NCBI RefSeq assembly: GCF_038396675.1
Contig: NC_088922.1
Span: forward strand, 63,213,501 to 63,277,500
Length of the DNA: 64,000 nucleotides
Direction: 5' to 3'
Origin: Hydra vulgaris
Lineage: Eukaryota > Cnidaria > Hydrozoa > Anthoathecata > Hydridae
The position numbers and the translations under genes were made by a program. Shown piece after piece: positions 35,181 through 45,609 of the stretch. Each line of letters opens with the position of its first letter. The first letter of the stretch is position 1. A model generated the notes under the pieces. The model did no database searches, was not told where the DNA came from, and saw nothing but the letters and a program-made list of their open reading frames with translations.

Positions 35181-36579
35181 ATGTGTTACCCTGAAGATAT
35201 AACGGTAACTGAAATAAGCGCCGAAGTAAAACTGCAATCTTTATTAAATCACACTTGTTTAAGAATTATAAAAACTCAACAAAAGTTAATTGACTCCTTG
35301 AATGTAAATATTTTATCAAATTTAATTTTAATTCTTAAGTGGGGGTTTGATGGCGGTTCCGGTCATAGCGAATATAAACAGAGATTTGCCGATGGAAGAA
35401 ACTCAGATGCAAATGTTTTTCTGACTTCACTTGTACCATTACAACTTTTGTGTACAAATTCAGTTTTAGGTCAAGATATTATTCTATGGAAAAATAGGAC
35501 ACCCTCATCTACTCGATTTTGCCGACCTATCAGACTTCAATTTCTTCACGAAAATGTCCATACAAGCATTAATGAAAGAGACTATATTGAAGATAAAATT
35601 AAATCACTGGATCCTCTCAAAATTGTTCAACATGAAATAGAAATTTAAATACATTATAAATTGGTTATGACAATGATTGACGGAAAAGTTTGCAATGCAA
35701 TAACATTGACGAAATCAACAATGCGGTGTTATTTGTGTTCTGCTACTTCGAGTCAATTCAATAATATCAATTTCGTTAAAGAAATAAAAGTTGACGAATC
35801 AAAATTGGAATACGGTTTATCAACGTTGCACGCATGGATTCGCTTTTTTGAATGTTTTTTGCATCTTGGGTATAAACTTGGAATAAAAAAATGGCAAGCA
35901 CGTTCTGACATTGAAAAAAGTATAATATTACAACAAAAATTGTTAATCCAGAATGCTTTTAAGCTGCAGCTAGGGTTAATAGTTGATCGACCGAAACGAG
36001 GATACGGTAATACAAATGACGGAAATACAGCTCGAAGATTTTTTAAAAACTTACAAGTGTCTGCTGATATTCTAGGAGTGGATTTAGAACTAATAAGTCG
36101 GTTTCATGTAATTTTACAGGTATTATCTAGTGGCTTTCCAATAGACGCAGACAAACTCGATAACTGTTCTACCGAAACTGCACTACTTTTTGTTGAAAAG
36201 TATCCTTGGTACAACATGCCTACAACAGTACACAAAGTACTTATTCATGGAGCCTTAATAACAAAAACAGCAATACTACCCATAGGACAACTATCTGAGG
36301 ATGCACAGGAATCGCGAAACGAAGATTTCTCCAGGAAAAATTCCAGAAAAAATACAATGCATGACGTTTATTGCAGACTTCTGGTTTTGTCAGATCCTGA
36401 ATAAATCTTCACTTTTAAAATCTCATGCAAAAGTTACCAGATCTTTGTCTTCTCAAGCTTTACAAATGTTATTACCTCGGGAGATTAACGAAAACTCTGA
36501 AACTCATTCGTCTGTGATTGAGTTTATCAACAATATTTCGACAATAAATGATTCAGATGACAGTGGTGATTTATTTTAA
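35181..36579 (+). pseudogene. Transib/RAG1-like transposase, 5'-truncated, one stop and one frameshift
   Basis: 35181-35648 and 35661-36404 are in the same frame, separated by a TAA at 35646. The tail 36405-36579 continues in another frame (KSSLLKSHAKVTRSLSS). Motifs match the RAG1/Transib catalytic core in order: KWGFDGGSGHSEYKQ (first Asp, codon 35349), MTMIDGKVCN (second Asp, codon 35679), MRCYLCSATS (zinc-binding Cys pair), STLHAWIRFFE, NDGNTARRFF (cf. the NGN-ARK stretch of RAG1), VHKVLIHGA, and QLSEDAQESRNEDFSRK (catalytic Glu region, about 36297-36308). The ~250 residues normally before the first Asp are absent. All three catalytic acids survive, but the stop, the frameshift and the truncation make it non-functional. 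It sits between copies A and B of the 471-bp repeat. Confidence 0.8.
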
Positions 36580-37031
36580 AGTAATATAAATGAAACAATT
36601 ATGATAAATGATGCAAGTTTTCCTTGTTTTCCTTGAACAAATAAATAAGTAGAATAAATAATGAATTTTTCAATTTTTTTTTTTTAACATTGCGGCATAA
36701 TAATACAGTCATAATACATTATATATCGGTATTATATATAATGTTTATATATGTAATGTAAATAATACATTAGTCTATTGAACTTAAATGTCGAATTAGA
36801 ACTAATTGGTTAAACACGAAAGCCCAAAAGCATTTCTAATGATTAATGTTTTTAAAACACCGCCATTTTGGATCTACCATTATTGAATTTTGGTACACTT
36901 ATGACAAATTCAAAGTTAAGGATTCAAAAAAATGCTTTACAGAAATTTTCCATTAATTATAATCATTTTTTGACTTTTGGCCAGGTTTTTTGAAATTCCG
37001 CCCACTGTGGAACGTGAAGTATTTAACGTAA
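36580..37031. other. 3' terminal region of the Transib/RAG1-like element and spacer
   Basis: Non-coding, AT-rich to about 36980. It ends in the RSS-like terminus at 36984-37009, followed by 22 bp before copy B of the direct repeat. Confidence 0.5.
36984..37009 (-). promoter_or_regulatory. RSS-like transposon terminus (heptamer and nonamer-like)
   Basis: CACTGTG at 37003-37009 is, on the minus strand, CACAGTG, the exact V(D)J recombination heptamer and a known form of Transib ends. Ten bases inward GGTTTTTTG (36984-36992) reads CAAAAAACC on the minus strand, 7 of 9 matching the nonamer ACAAAAACC. The spacer is 10 rather than 12. Its position, ~430 bp after the RAG1-like ORF, is where the element's 3' end is expected. 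Confidence 0.55.
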
Positions 37032-37503
37032 AAATGCGTAAATACTTTACGTACTACTACTTGAAGCGTAAACTTGCATAAAACAAAAAAGTTGCGCATA
37101 ACATTTATTCATATTTCTTTTGCTATTAATTTTTTGTAAAACGAAGTTTGGTTGGTCATTTTTTTTTTGTTGGTCATTTCGCTTTTGGCAAGCTCTGTTA
37201 AAGAAACAAAACTTGCCAAAAGCGAAAATTATTAAAATATGCTTAAAAAGTAAAGTTGGAAAAAGTCTCACAGATGGTGTTGCAAGATTTCAATTGGTTT
37301 GAACTCCTACATGTCTAGAGTCGCCCCTCAAATTTTTTTGTGATATATTATTAGTACTACTTTATAGATTTTCAAACTGTGAGCTGTTCAAACAAATCAT
37401 CTAATCAAACTTAGTGCAAATATTTACGTTTACTGTTTACGTTGCGCGTAGAGTTGATTGATTAGATCAGCATTTCTTTTAATTTATAAAGAAATCAAGT
37501 AAA
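37032..37503 (+). repeat. Copy B of the 471-bp direct repeat
   Basis: Near-identical partner of 34698-35168. It lies 307 bp before the start of the NTase-TPR-ANK gene and may act as its promoter region. An internal 16-bp perfect inverted repeat (37177-37192 and 37212-37227, TTTCGCTTTTGGCAAG) could fold into a stem with a 19-nt loop. Confidence 0.93.
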
Positions 37504-37809
37504 AATAAACTGCATAAATAGCGAATTTTAAAAAAAAGTTAAAAAGAATACGTATTGTTACGCAGTAGTTTGGCTATAGATATCGGTCTCGTAAATTTAA
37601 AAGTTAATGGTTTGAATATCGCGTAATTTCTAGTTCTGAAAGCAATTATACAGCCGTCTATTATAAAACTCTGTTTTAAATACAAACACATATGGAAAGA
37701 TTTTTAACTTTATTTCAATATATTTATTATTTGGGTACTTTACACAATGAAATTTTGGGTATTTAAATTTTTTTGATGAACTAAAGGTGCAAAATTTGGC
37801 TACGTAAAA
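37504..37809 (+). other. Immediate upstream region of the large gene
   Basis: AT-rich presumed promoter/5'UTR. No intron acceptor is needed, because the large ORF begins with ATG at 37810 (context CGTAAAAATGC). Nothing distinct is seen. Confidence 0.4.
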
Positions 37810-40800
37810 ATGCTTTCGAAAGAACAACTTCTAAATAACATAAATGACAATTCTATACTTGATCTAGAAATAGGAATTCACACAAAAAAAAATGTTCCAA
37901 AAGTTAATATAAATAAAATACGAGAAGAAATAGAAAAAATAACAACATCTGAAGAAAACCAAACAAACAAAATTGTTCAACTAAAACAGTTAGAGAAAGA
38001 ACAATATAAACCTTTGATCCATGAACTAGCTTACAAGAAGTCAGTAGAAGAACTTAAAGATTTGATAAAAGTTCTGAACGATCTAGGCTATTTAACCGCC
38101 AAACTAGGAGAGCTAAGTGGAGATCTGAAGTATTACACTGAGGCAGCGGTATTTTATCATTACATAATTGCAATACTGACGGAAAAATTCAACGTAAGTG
38201 TAATAAATGTTGAAGCTAAAAATGAATTTGTTAATTCAAACAATATAAATCCAGAGAAGCAATTAGTTCATTTACAGAACCTAATATTTTCAGTGATTGG
38301 TGGAGACCAAAGTGATGTTCCCATAGTGCACGAGGAAGCAAAAATAAATAAAAATTTACTAACAAAGTTGCGAAACGAAACCACCGAAGTGCTAAAAGAA
38401 GTAGAATCTTATCGAAAGCAAATTAATGTTAACGATCAAAAAGAGAAACAAAAAAATCAAGAACTTTACGTAAATGCAGCAAAAAATTGGTTTGAAGAAA
38501 TAGCTGATCGAATGAAAAAGTTTCTGGCTAAGTTATATGATGAGAGTGTAAAACAAATAGGTATTAATGCACCTTGCAAATTTGCTGTAATAGGGCTTGG
38601 TTCAATGGCACTAAAACAAATGACCCCTTATTCAGATTTGGAGTTTGCTATTTTGACTCAGAATAGCAATTATAAAAAAAGCGATGACCCCAAAATTAAG
38701 AACTATTTTAAGAACCTAAGCCATTTAGTAAACTTCAAAATAATCAATCTAGGAGAAAGTATTATTCCTACTAGTAAATACTTTTTAGATATGAGTCATC
38801 TAGTACCCGTAGCAGTTAATTTTGATCTGGGAGGTAAAACGCCTCTTGGAAGAATTGAAAGAGATAAAAAATATGAACTAATACAAACAATACGCGGGAT
38901 GCTGAGTATTGTATATAATGAAAATAACTGGGCGAGTCATGTTGATAAGAACTTGCCTTATATATTAGAAAATGTGTGTTATGTGTATGGAGATGATGAA
39001 CTTGTAAAAGATTATAAAAATAGAGTTAAAAACTTTTTGCTAAGTGCTGGTAATGAAGAAAATCAAAAACTCAGATTAAACTGTGAAATAAGAGCTTTTA
39101 AAATACTACAAGAAGGAATAGTAGAAATTGATTATCTTCATTCGACGTCGACTCTGCAACCGAAAGAAACTTTTTTTAAAGGCGATATACATAAATTAGA
39201 GCCTGAATTATTTTATACTGAAGGTCGCTTATTCCAAGTAAAGCAAGAGATTTACCGATTACCTGATCGTATGGTATACAACCTTGCTTTGTATTTTGGT
39301 ATTGAAGGAGAAAGTGCTTGGGATTTAGTAGATAAATTGGCAAACAAAGGAATAATAAATTCACATGCAGCACTTAATCTTAAAAATGCTATAACATTTG
39401 CCACTACAATTAGACTGAAAATCTACTCCCACCATAAAGCACAGAAAGAAGATATGTCAATATTTGTAAGATCAATTGCAACTGAGTATGAGATGAAAAA
39501 ACGAGCTCCACAAATATTCTATTTAGCTGAAGAAGACTTACAAGAACAAGGAGGGTTATTTCAGTATTTCTATACGGCATTACCTTTGTATGATAAATTG
39601 AAATGTTTCTGTGACCAATATCGATCGTTAGGTACAAGCAGACAAATATTTTTTAAGGACAGTAAGTTTTATAATGATGATTATGCTACTAAGGGTTTTA
39701 TTCATTATAGATTAGCGCAATATAAGGAGGCCCAAAGCAATTTAGAAAAAGCCTTAGAGGATGAAAACAATAAAGACAACTTAAAGATAAAGAACTATTT
39801 AGGAAACATATTATTAAAAATTGGTGAAAACGATAAGGCTACTCAGCATTACATAGATTGTTTAAACATTACAAAAAAAATTTACGAAGATGAACGTCAC
39901 CCAAGTGTTGCTGATTGTCTAAATAACCTTGGAACAGCTCACAATGCTAAAGGACAGTATAATGACGCAGTTAAATGCAACAAAGAAAGTTTAAAAATTT
40001 ACAAATTTATCTATCAAAATGAGCCACACTCAAGTATTGCTAATTCTTTAAATAATCTTGGAGAAGTGTTTAGAAAGCAAGGTCAATATGAAAAAGCAAT
40101 AAAAAAGTTTAAAAAAAGCATAGGCATAAAGAAACTTTTTTACAAACGTGAACCTCATTCAGATATTGCTTCTACTTACAATAATTTAGGATTAGTTTAC
40201 GGAGTTAACGGACAATATGATCAAGCTATTAAGTGCTACGAGAAGAGTAAAAAGATTTACCAATTAGTATACAAGAATGAACCTCACCCTTATGTTGCTG
40301 ATGTTTTGAATAATCAAGGCATAGTTTGTAAGAGTAATTTACAATATGATCAAGCAGTTAACTTTTACGGAGAGAGCCTAAATATTTACAAAATTTTTTA
40401 TCAAACTAATCTGAACCCAAGTGTTGCTGACTCATATAATAACTTAGGCTTAGTTTACCATGCCAAAGGTGAAAATGATACAGCGCTTAAATACTGCAAT
40501 CTTAGCTTTGAGATTTACAATCATATCTATCAAAATAAACCACACCCAGATATTGCATATTCTTTAAATAATCTAGGATTAGTTTATTGTGCCAAAGAGC
40601 ATTTTGATAAAGCAGTTAACTACTTTAAGGAGAGTATAAAGATGAAAAAAGTTGTCTATCAAGATAAAAATCACCCAAGTGTTGCCGATTCTTTAAATAA
40701 TCTAGGATTAGTGTATAGAAACAAAGGCCAATGTAGAAAAGCTATGGAGTACCATAAAAAGAGCCTAAATATGAGAAAACTCATCTTTCAAGTTGAATCT

Positions 40801-43275
40801 CACCCAGATATTTCTGTTTCGTTGAATAACATTGGATTAGTTTATACTGATAAGGGGAAATACGATTCTGCAATTCACTACTTTAAGGAAAGCCTTAAGA
40901 TAAAAACGTTTATTTACCAAAATCGACCTCACCTGAGTATTGCCCATTCTTTGAATGGTCTAGGATTAGCCTACTCTAAGATAGGACAGTATAATACGGC
41001 AGTTAAACACTTTAAGGAAAGTCTAAAGATACAAAAATCCAAGTTACATAACCAACCTTGTGTTGCTGAATCATTAAACGACCTTGGAAATGTCTACAGA
41101 CTTCAAGGAAAATATAATCAGGCGATTAAAAAGTATGAAGAAAGTTTAGAGATGCTTAAGCTCATTTACAAAGAGGCAGATCACCCTCTTATTGCTTGTT
41201 CTTTAAATAATCTAGGATTACTTTGTGCTGATAAAAAGGAATACAACCTGGCAATCGATTATTATAAAAAGAGCATAAAGATGCAAAAAAGAATTAACAA
41301 TATGCAATCCGAGTTGAATATTTCGGGTTCTTTATATAATCTAGGGTTAGTATACCTTGATAAAGAAGAATATGATCGGGCAAATTATTATCACGAGAAA
41401 AGCCTAAAGATAAAAAAACTAATTTATAAAGGTGAACCTCACAAGGATGTTGCTAGTTTTTTAAATAATCTAGGGAAAGTTTATCGAAAAAGAGGACAAT
41501 ATAACCAAGCAATTAGCTACTATAAGGAGTGTCTAAAAATAAACAAAGAAATATACAAAAATAAACAGCACTCTAATATTGCTGATTCTTTAAAAAAAAT
41601 ATGGAAGTTATGTATACTTTTAGAACGATTCGATGAGGCAGTGTGCTACATAGAAGAGAGCCTACAAATTCAAAAACTTATTTATCAAGATGATCCTCAT
41701 TCTTGCATTGCTGATCTTTTATATAACTTAGGAGACGTTTGTCAAAAAAAAGGAAAATTCGATCAAGCAATTGAGTATTACAATCAGAGTCTAATAATAA
41801 ACAAACAACTCTACCAAGATGAGCCTCAAGAAATTCTTGCTAATATTTTTAATAATTTAGGAGCGGCTTATTGTGCTAAGGAACAGTATGAGCGAGCAAT
41901 TGACTGCTATGATCAGAGTTTAAAGATAAAAAAACAAATTTACAAATATCAAGCCCTTAATGTTGCTTCTTCCTTAAATAATCTAGGCGTTTCTTATAAA
42001 ACTAGAGGAGAATATGATCAAGCAATTAAAAACTATAAGCAAAGTTTAAATATTTATAAATTCATTTACCAAAATGAAACTCATCTTACTTTTGCCGATG
42101 CTTTAAATAATCTTGGATTAGTTTATGCTGATAAAAAGCAGCACGAGTTGGCAATCAACTATTATGAGAAAAGCCTTAAAATGAAAAATATTATTTACCA
42201 AGGTCAACCTCATCCTAGTATTTCTTATACCTTGAATGATCTAGGGTTAGCTTACTCTGATATAAAACAATATGATCAAGCGATTAATTATCATAGCCAA
42301 GCTTTGCAAATGATATCAGTTTTTCAAAACCATCCTTACACGGAGCTTTTTACAAATAATTTAATAAACGATGCTTGTTTATTTGCCAAAAAATATTATC
42401 TTTCACAACAAGAGATTGTAGATAAAGTGTTTTCTTTCACTTTAAAGAAATTAAACTTTGCAGATTTTAAATTGCATCTTCACTTTGCGTCACAAGATAA
42501 CAGTAACAAAAGTGAAGAGCATGTTTTTAAAATGATTGAAAAATATAAATTAGCACTGATATTTCTTCCTAAAAACGAATTATCAACTAAATTCGAAATA
42601 TGCAATAAACTTGCTGAGTTAACAAGCGAGCATTATAAAAATATTGAGTTATGGTTGGCTGTAGTCGAAGATAACATAGATGAAATAAATAAATTAGCTT
42701 CAGACGGGACAAATTTTGATCAAGCACCATTTTTACCTTCTACCCCAATAGTAACAGCAGTTTTCGAAGGAAATACTAATATGGTATCAGCATTAATTTT
42801 AGGAAAAGTTGATATTAATAAACCTAATAACAATCAAAACCAAGCAAGTCCATTAATATGCTCTTTAGGATTATATGGACAACCAATAAACATGGAAATA
42901 GTCAAATTGTTATTGACAAATGGAGCTGATGTTAACAAACCAATGTTCGATGGTGATACACCTATGCATTTAGCTCATTGCGAAGGTAGCAAAGAAGCTA
43001 TAAATTTGCTACTAAAACACGGAGCTAAAATCAATGCACAAAATGCCGAAGGTAAGACACCATTACATTGTTTGTTAGAAACAAAGTGGCTCAGTACGGT
43101 AACGAAATTAGAAATTATAGCAGAATTTGGCAAACTCTACGATACCACAATTAGAAATAACGATGGAAAAACTGTAATTGAATATGCTAATGAGTATTGC
43201 CCTGAACTTACGGCTGATAATTCCCGTTTATTGCAGTTACTTAAAACTGCTAAAGTTGTTGACCATGTTAATTAA
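37810..43275 (+). CDS. 1821-residue nucleotidyltransferase-TPR-ankyrin protein, intronless
   Basis: One uninterrupted frame of 5.5 kb. Residues 1-240 are helical and charged. Residues about 245-345 carry a pol-beta-type nucleotidyltransferase signature: FAVIGLGSMALKQMTPYSD with G264-S265 and D276-x-E278, and a third acid candidate D339 in VNFDLGGK, like GlnD/DUF294 proteins. Residues about 490-560 resemble the helical domain that follows such NTases. Two canonical TPRs (about 620-695) precede 19 regular 42-43-residue kinesin-light-chain-type TPRs (about 697-1509; e.g. HPSVADSLNNLGLVYRNKGQ). Residues about 1614-1805 hold ankyrin repeats (DGDTPMHLAHCEGSKEAINL; EGKTPLHCLLE). No signal peptide or membrane span. 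AATAAA at 43348. The TPR and ANK parts should bind proteins, and the NTase could transfer a nucleotide to a target, but the substrate is unknown. The lack of introns suggests retroposition or horizontal acquisition; base composition resembles the surroundings. Confidence 0.9.
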   Translation: MLSKEQLLNNINDNSILDLEIGIHTKKNVPKVNINKIREEIEKITTSEENQTNKIVQLKQLEKEQYKPLIHELAYKKSVEELKDLIKVLNDLGYLTAKLGELSGDLKYYTEAAVFYHYIIAILTEKFNVSVINVEAKNEFVNSNNINPEKQLVHLQNLIFSVIGGDQSDVPIVHEEAKINKNLLTKLRNETTEVLKEVESYRKQINVNDQKEKQKNQELYVNAAKNWFEEIADRMKKFLAKLYDESVKQIGINAPCKFAVIGLGSMALKQMTPYSDLEFAILTQNSNYKKSDDPKIKNYFKNLSHLVNFKIINLGESIIPTSKYFLDMSHLVPVAVNFDLGGKTPLGRIERDKKYELIQTIRGMLSIVYNENNWASHVDKNLPYILENVCYVYGDDELVKDYKNRVKNFLLSAGNEENQKLRLNCEIRAFKILQEGIVEIDYLHSTSTLQPKETFFKGDIHKLEPELFYTEGRLFQVKQEIYRLPDRMVYNLALYFGIEGESAWDLVDKLANKGIINSHAALNLKNAITFATTIRLKIYSHHKAQKEDMSIFVRSIATEYEMKKRAPQIFYLAEEDLQEQGGLFQYFYTALPLYDKLKCFCDQYRSLGTSRQIFFKDSKFYNDDYATKGFIHYRLAQYKEAQSNLEKALEDENNKDNLKIKNYLGNILLKIGENDKATQHYIDCLNITKKIYEDERHPSVADCLNNLGTAHNAKGQYNDAVKCNKESLKIYKFIYQNEPHSSIANSLNNLGEVFRKQGQYEKAIKKFKKSIGIKKLFYKREPHSDIASTYNNLGLVYGVNGQYDQAIKCYEKSKKIYQLVYKNEPHPYVADVLNNQGIVCKSNLQYDQAVNFYGESLNIYKIFYQTNLNPSVADSYNNLGLVYHAKGENDTALKYCNLSFEIYNHIYQNKPHPDIAYSLNNLGLVYCAKEHFDKAVNYFKESIKMKKVVYQDKNHPSVADSLNNLGLVYRNKGQCRKAMEYHKKSLNMRKLIFQVESHPDISVSLNNIGLVYTDKGKYDSAIHYFKESLKIKTFIYQNRPHLSIAHSLNGLGLAYSKIGQYNTAVKHFKESLKIQKSKLHNQPCVAESLNDLGNVYRLQGKYNQAIKKYEESLEMLKLIYKEADHPLIACSLNNLGLLCADKKEYNLAIDYYKKSIKMQKRINNMQSELNISGSLYNLGLVYLDKEEYDRANYYHEKSLKIKKLIYKGEPHKDVASFLNNLGKVYRKRGQYNQAISYYKECLKINKEIYKNKQHSNIADSLKKIWKLCILLERFDEAVCYIEESLQIQKLIYQDDPHSCIADLLYNLGDVCQKKGKFDQAIEYYNQSLIINKQLYQDEPQEILANIFNNLGAAYCAKEQYERAIDCYDQSLKIKKQIYKYQALNVASSLNNLGVSYKTRGEYDQAIKNYKQSLNIYKFIYQNETHLTFADALNNLGLVYADKKQHELAINYYEKSLKMKNIIYQGQPHPSISYTLNDLGLAYSDIKQYDQAINYHSQALQMISVFQNHPYTELFTNNLINDACLFAKKYYLSQQEIVDKVFSFTLKKLNFADFKLHLHFASQDNSNKSEEHVFKMIEKYKLALIFLPKNELSTKFEICNKLAELTSEHYKNIELWLAVVEDNIDEINKLASDGTNFDQAPFLPSTPIVTAVFEGNTNMVSALILGKVDINKPNNNQNQASPLICSLGLYGQPINMEIVKLLLTNGADVNKPMFDGDTPMHLAHCEGSKEAINLLLKHGAKINAQNAEGKTPLHCLLETKWLSTVTKLEIIAEFGKLYDTTIRNNDGKTVIEYANEYCPELTADNSRLLQLLKTAKVVDHVN

Positions 43276-45609
43276 GTTATGGCTAACGTCAGCATTAACG
43301 TATTAAAAAAAGAAAAATGTTTACTTCAAGGTGATTTTTTTGAAACAAATAAAAACTCATCAAGTGTTTAAAAAACGCTTTAAGTAAAGCATTTATTTTG
43401 TCATTATAAAATAATTGTTATGAAAAACAAGGATCATTTTATCATAAAAATTATAAATCATTTTAGTAAAAATCAAAAAATTTTTATATGAACCAACAAT
43501 TAACCTAGTAGAAAATATAAATCTAAGCTACTAGAACTCTTACGTCATCCTTAAAAACAACTTATTAAAATTATGATTCAATAATTTTACGATAAATGAT
43601 AGTTAAAATAACATATAAAGAGTAGAGAAGGAGGGAAGACGTAAGTAGAATGGAGAAGAGGTGGGTCATGGGTGGGAGGAGTGGGACAAAGAGGGAGGAT
43701 GTGGAACAAGGAGAATGAATGGGAGTCAACAAAGACATGCGGATTGCACTTACAGTGCTTTTAAAAAGAAATAGGCGCAGAAAATTTTTTTTTTCAAACA
43801 TCATTTCCATTCTACTTTATTTTCAATCCAACTGTTTAAAAATAATTTCATCAATTTATATATTAAATTTACAATTTTTAGATTGCATAAAGTTGTTTAT
43901 GATGATCTGATTGTCAAATTTTAAGTCTTTTATTACAATTTGATGTAATTTAGAAGTTAAGGTACATAGAAATAGGATAAAAAGCAAAAATAAAAAAATG
44001 GCAAATAAAACGTATGAAACATGCTCCACGATCAGTAACAGAGAAATAGCAACAAGATTAAAAAAGTGCAGAAAAGTGCATGTAAAAGTTAGGTCTTATA
44101 TAAAAGACATAACTTTTACAAGTTTTCATGTTTCTGAAATTTTTTTGAAATATATTAAAATTTTTTTGGTGTTTTATGCAATTGTTAGAAAACCCTTTCT
44201 GAAGGTTTCAGAGATTGGCTCTTAACATTAAGGTAGTGAGAGTTTGAGAGAATAGGATGGTCTTCCAAATATTTCCACATTTTCAATGACCATCCTATTC
44301 TCTCAAATTCTCAAGTAATTTTCAAGCAAGTAATTTTCGGCAATGATAGTAACTTTCAAGTAATAAATAGAAAAAGCAAAACTCTGGTCAGTGTAGTAAT
44401 TGCTTTATTGAACCGAGGTGGTGGGAGTGTTTGTATTTTGGACTGCTCTCTATAATTTTAACAGAGTTAGTGTAAAAATGCTCAATAATATCTTTTTAAT
44501 AAGAAGCCTACGAATCTTTAGCCTACTCAATTCTGAATATATATTTATAGTAGAATCAATATTTAAAGAAATATGCTGAGTTAGTATAACATACTTATTG
44601 TGTCTAATTCTTCTTTTTATACCTAAAATAGATGTCCAATTTCAGATTATATTTCATAACAACTCAAGAAAATTGAGAGTTATAATAACTGCACCTTTAC
44701 CAATGGCTATTTTGCTATACTGAATAACGGTACAGACGCTGAATAATCTATAAGATAGTTTACAACATTGTTTTTATTTTCATAAAAGACTTCCCAAGCT
44801 TGAAAATCATTTATCAATCTGTACCTAAAGTAAATTAAAAAATAAAACAAATTGCATATGTCTTGTTGTTGCAAGAGTAAATGAATAGCGTTATTGAGGC
44901 AATGCACGTATTAAACAGAAAGCTCACCTTTCACTGTTTGGTTTTGTCAAGCAATTCATAACAAGTAATGCTTTTCCTATAACTCATCCTTTTTTGTGGA
45001 TGAAGATTTTTTGTGGGACTCAAAACACAAGTTTTTGAACTTTCCAAGATGTCAAATTTTAACCACTTATCTACAACTCATTCGTTTGGCTAGTTCTCGA
45101 TGCAGGATTGGCACCTCGATTAAATGCAAAAAGAAGAAGGTGTAGAAAATGCCTATTTTGGTCTTCATTGCAATGATTTGAAAAATAAAAAAAAATTCGG
45201 TCAAACAAAAAAATCAAATGCGCCATCTTGTAGAGGTAAAGATTCTTATTTCAATAAAACAATTAAATGTTATTATTTTTTTTTAATTTTTTCTTTTCTG
45301 TTTAACATAGTATAAGTATTATTTTTACAATGCACGTTTGTTTACAATAGAAGAGAAAACATAAATAAATACTGAAAATTACATAATAATTAAAATAAAG
45401 TTAAAGCAGAGAGGGGCTTAAAGAAAATACCGAAAACATTGCATTATCACAATCTTTTCACAGAGCAAATTTAAAAAATATATTAAATACTATATCGTAA
45501 TGGTATAAAGTTATCGTTAAAATAGTCAAAACAATCAAATAAAAAAAAATAAACAAACAGAAAACAAAAAATATAGTCAAACGAAGAAAAATTAACCGTT
45601 GAAATAGTC
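43276..45609. other. Intergenic, no supported gene
   Basis: After the large gene's 3'UTR (AATAAA at 43348) the region is AT-rich, with a purine-rich stretch at about 43619-43735 (GGAGG-type runs). It holds a hairpin at 44238-44312. ORFs of 60-80 codons here have no recognisable features. Confidence 0.5.
44238..44312. repeat. 25-bp inverted repeat, one mismatch
   Basis: The arms at 44238-44262 and 44288-44312 (GAGAGTTTGAGAGAATAGGA...) are separated by 25 nt. Confidence 0.85.

Noticed and set aside
34698-37503. The 471-bp direct repeats as LTRs of a retrovirus-like element
   Set aside because: There is no gag/pol, no primer-binding site or polypurine tract, and the repeats lack TG...CA ends. 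The enclosed ORF is a RAG1-like transposase.
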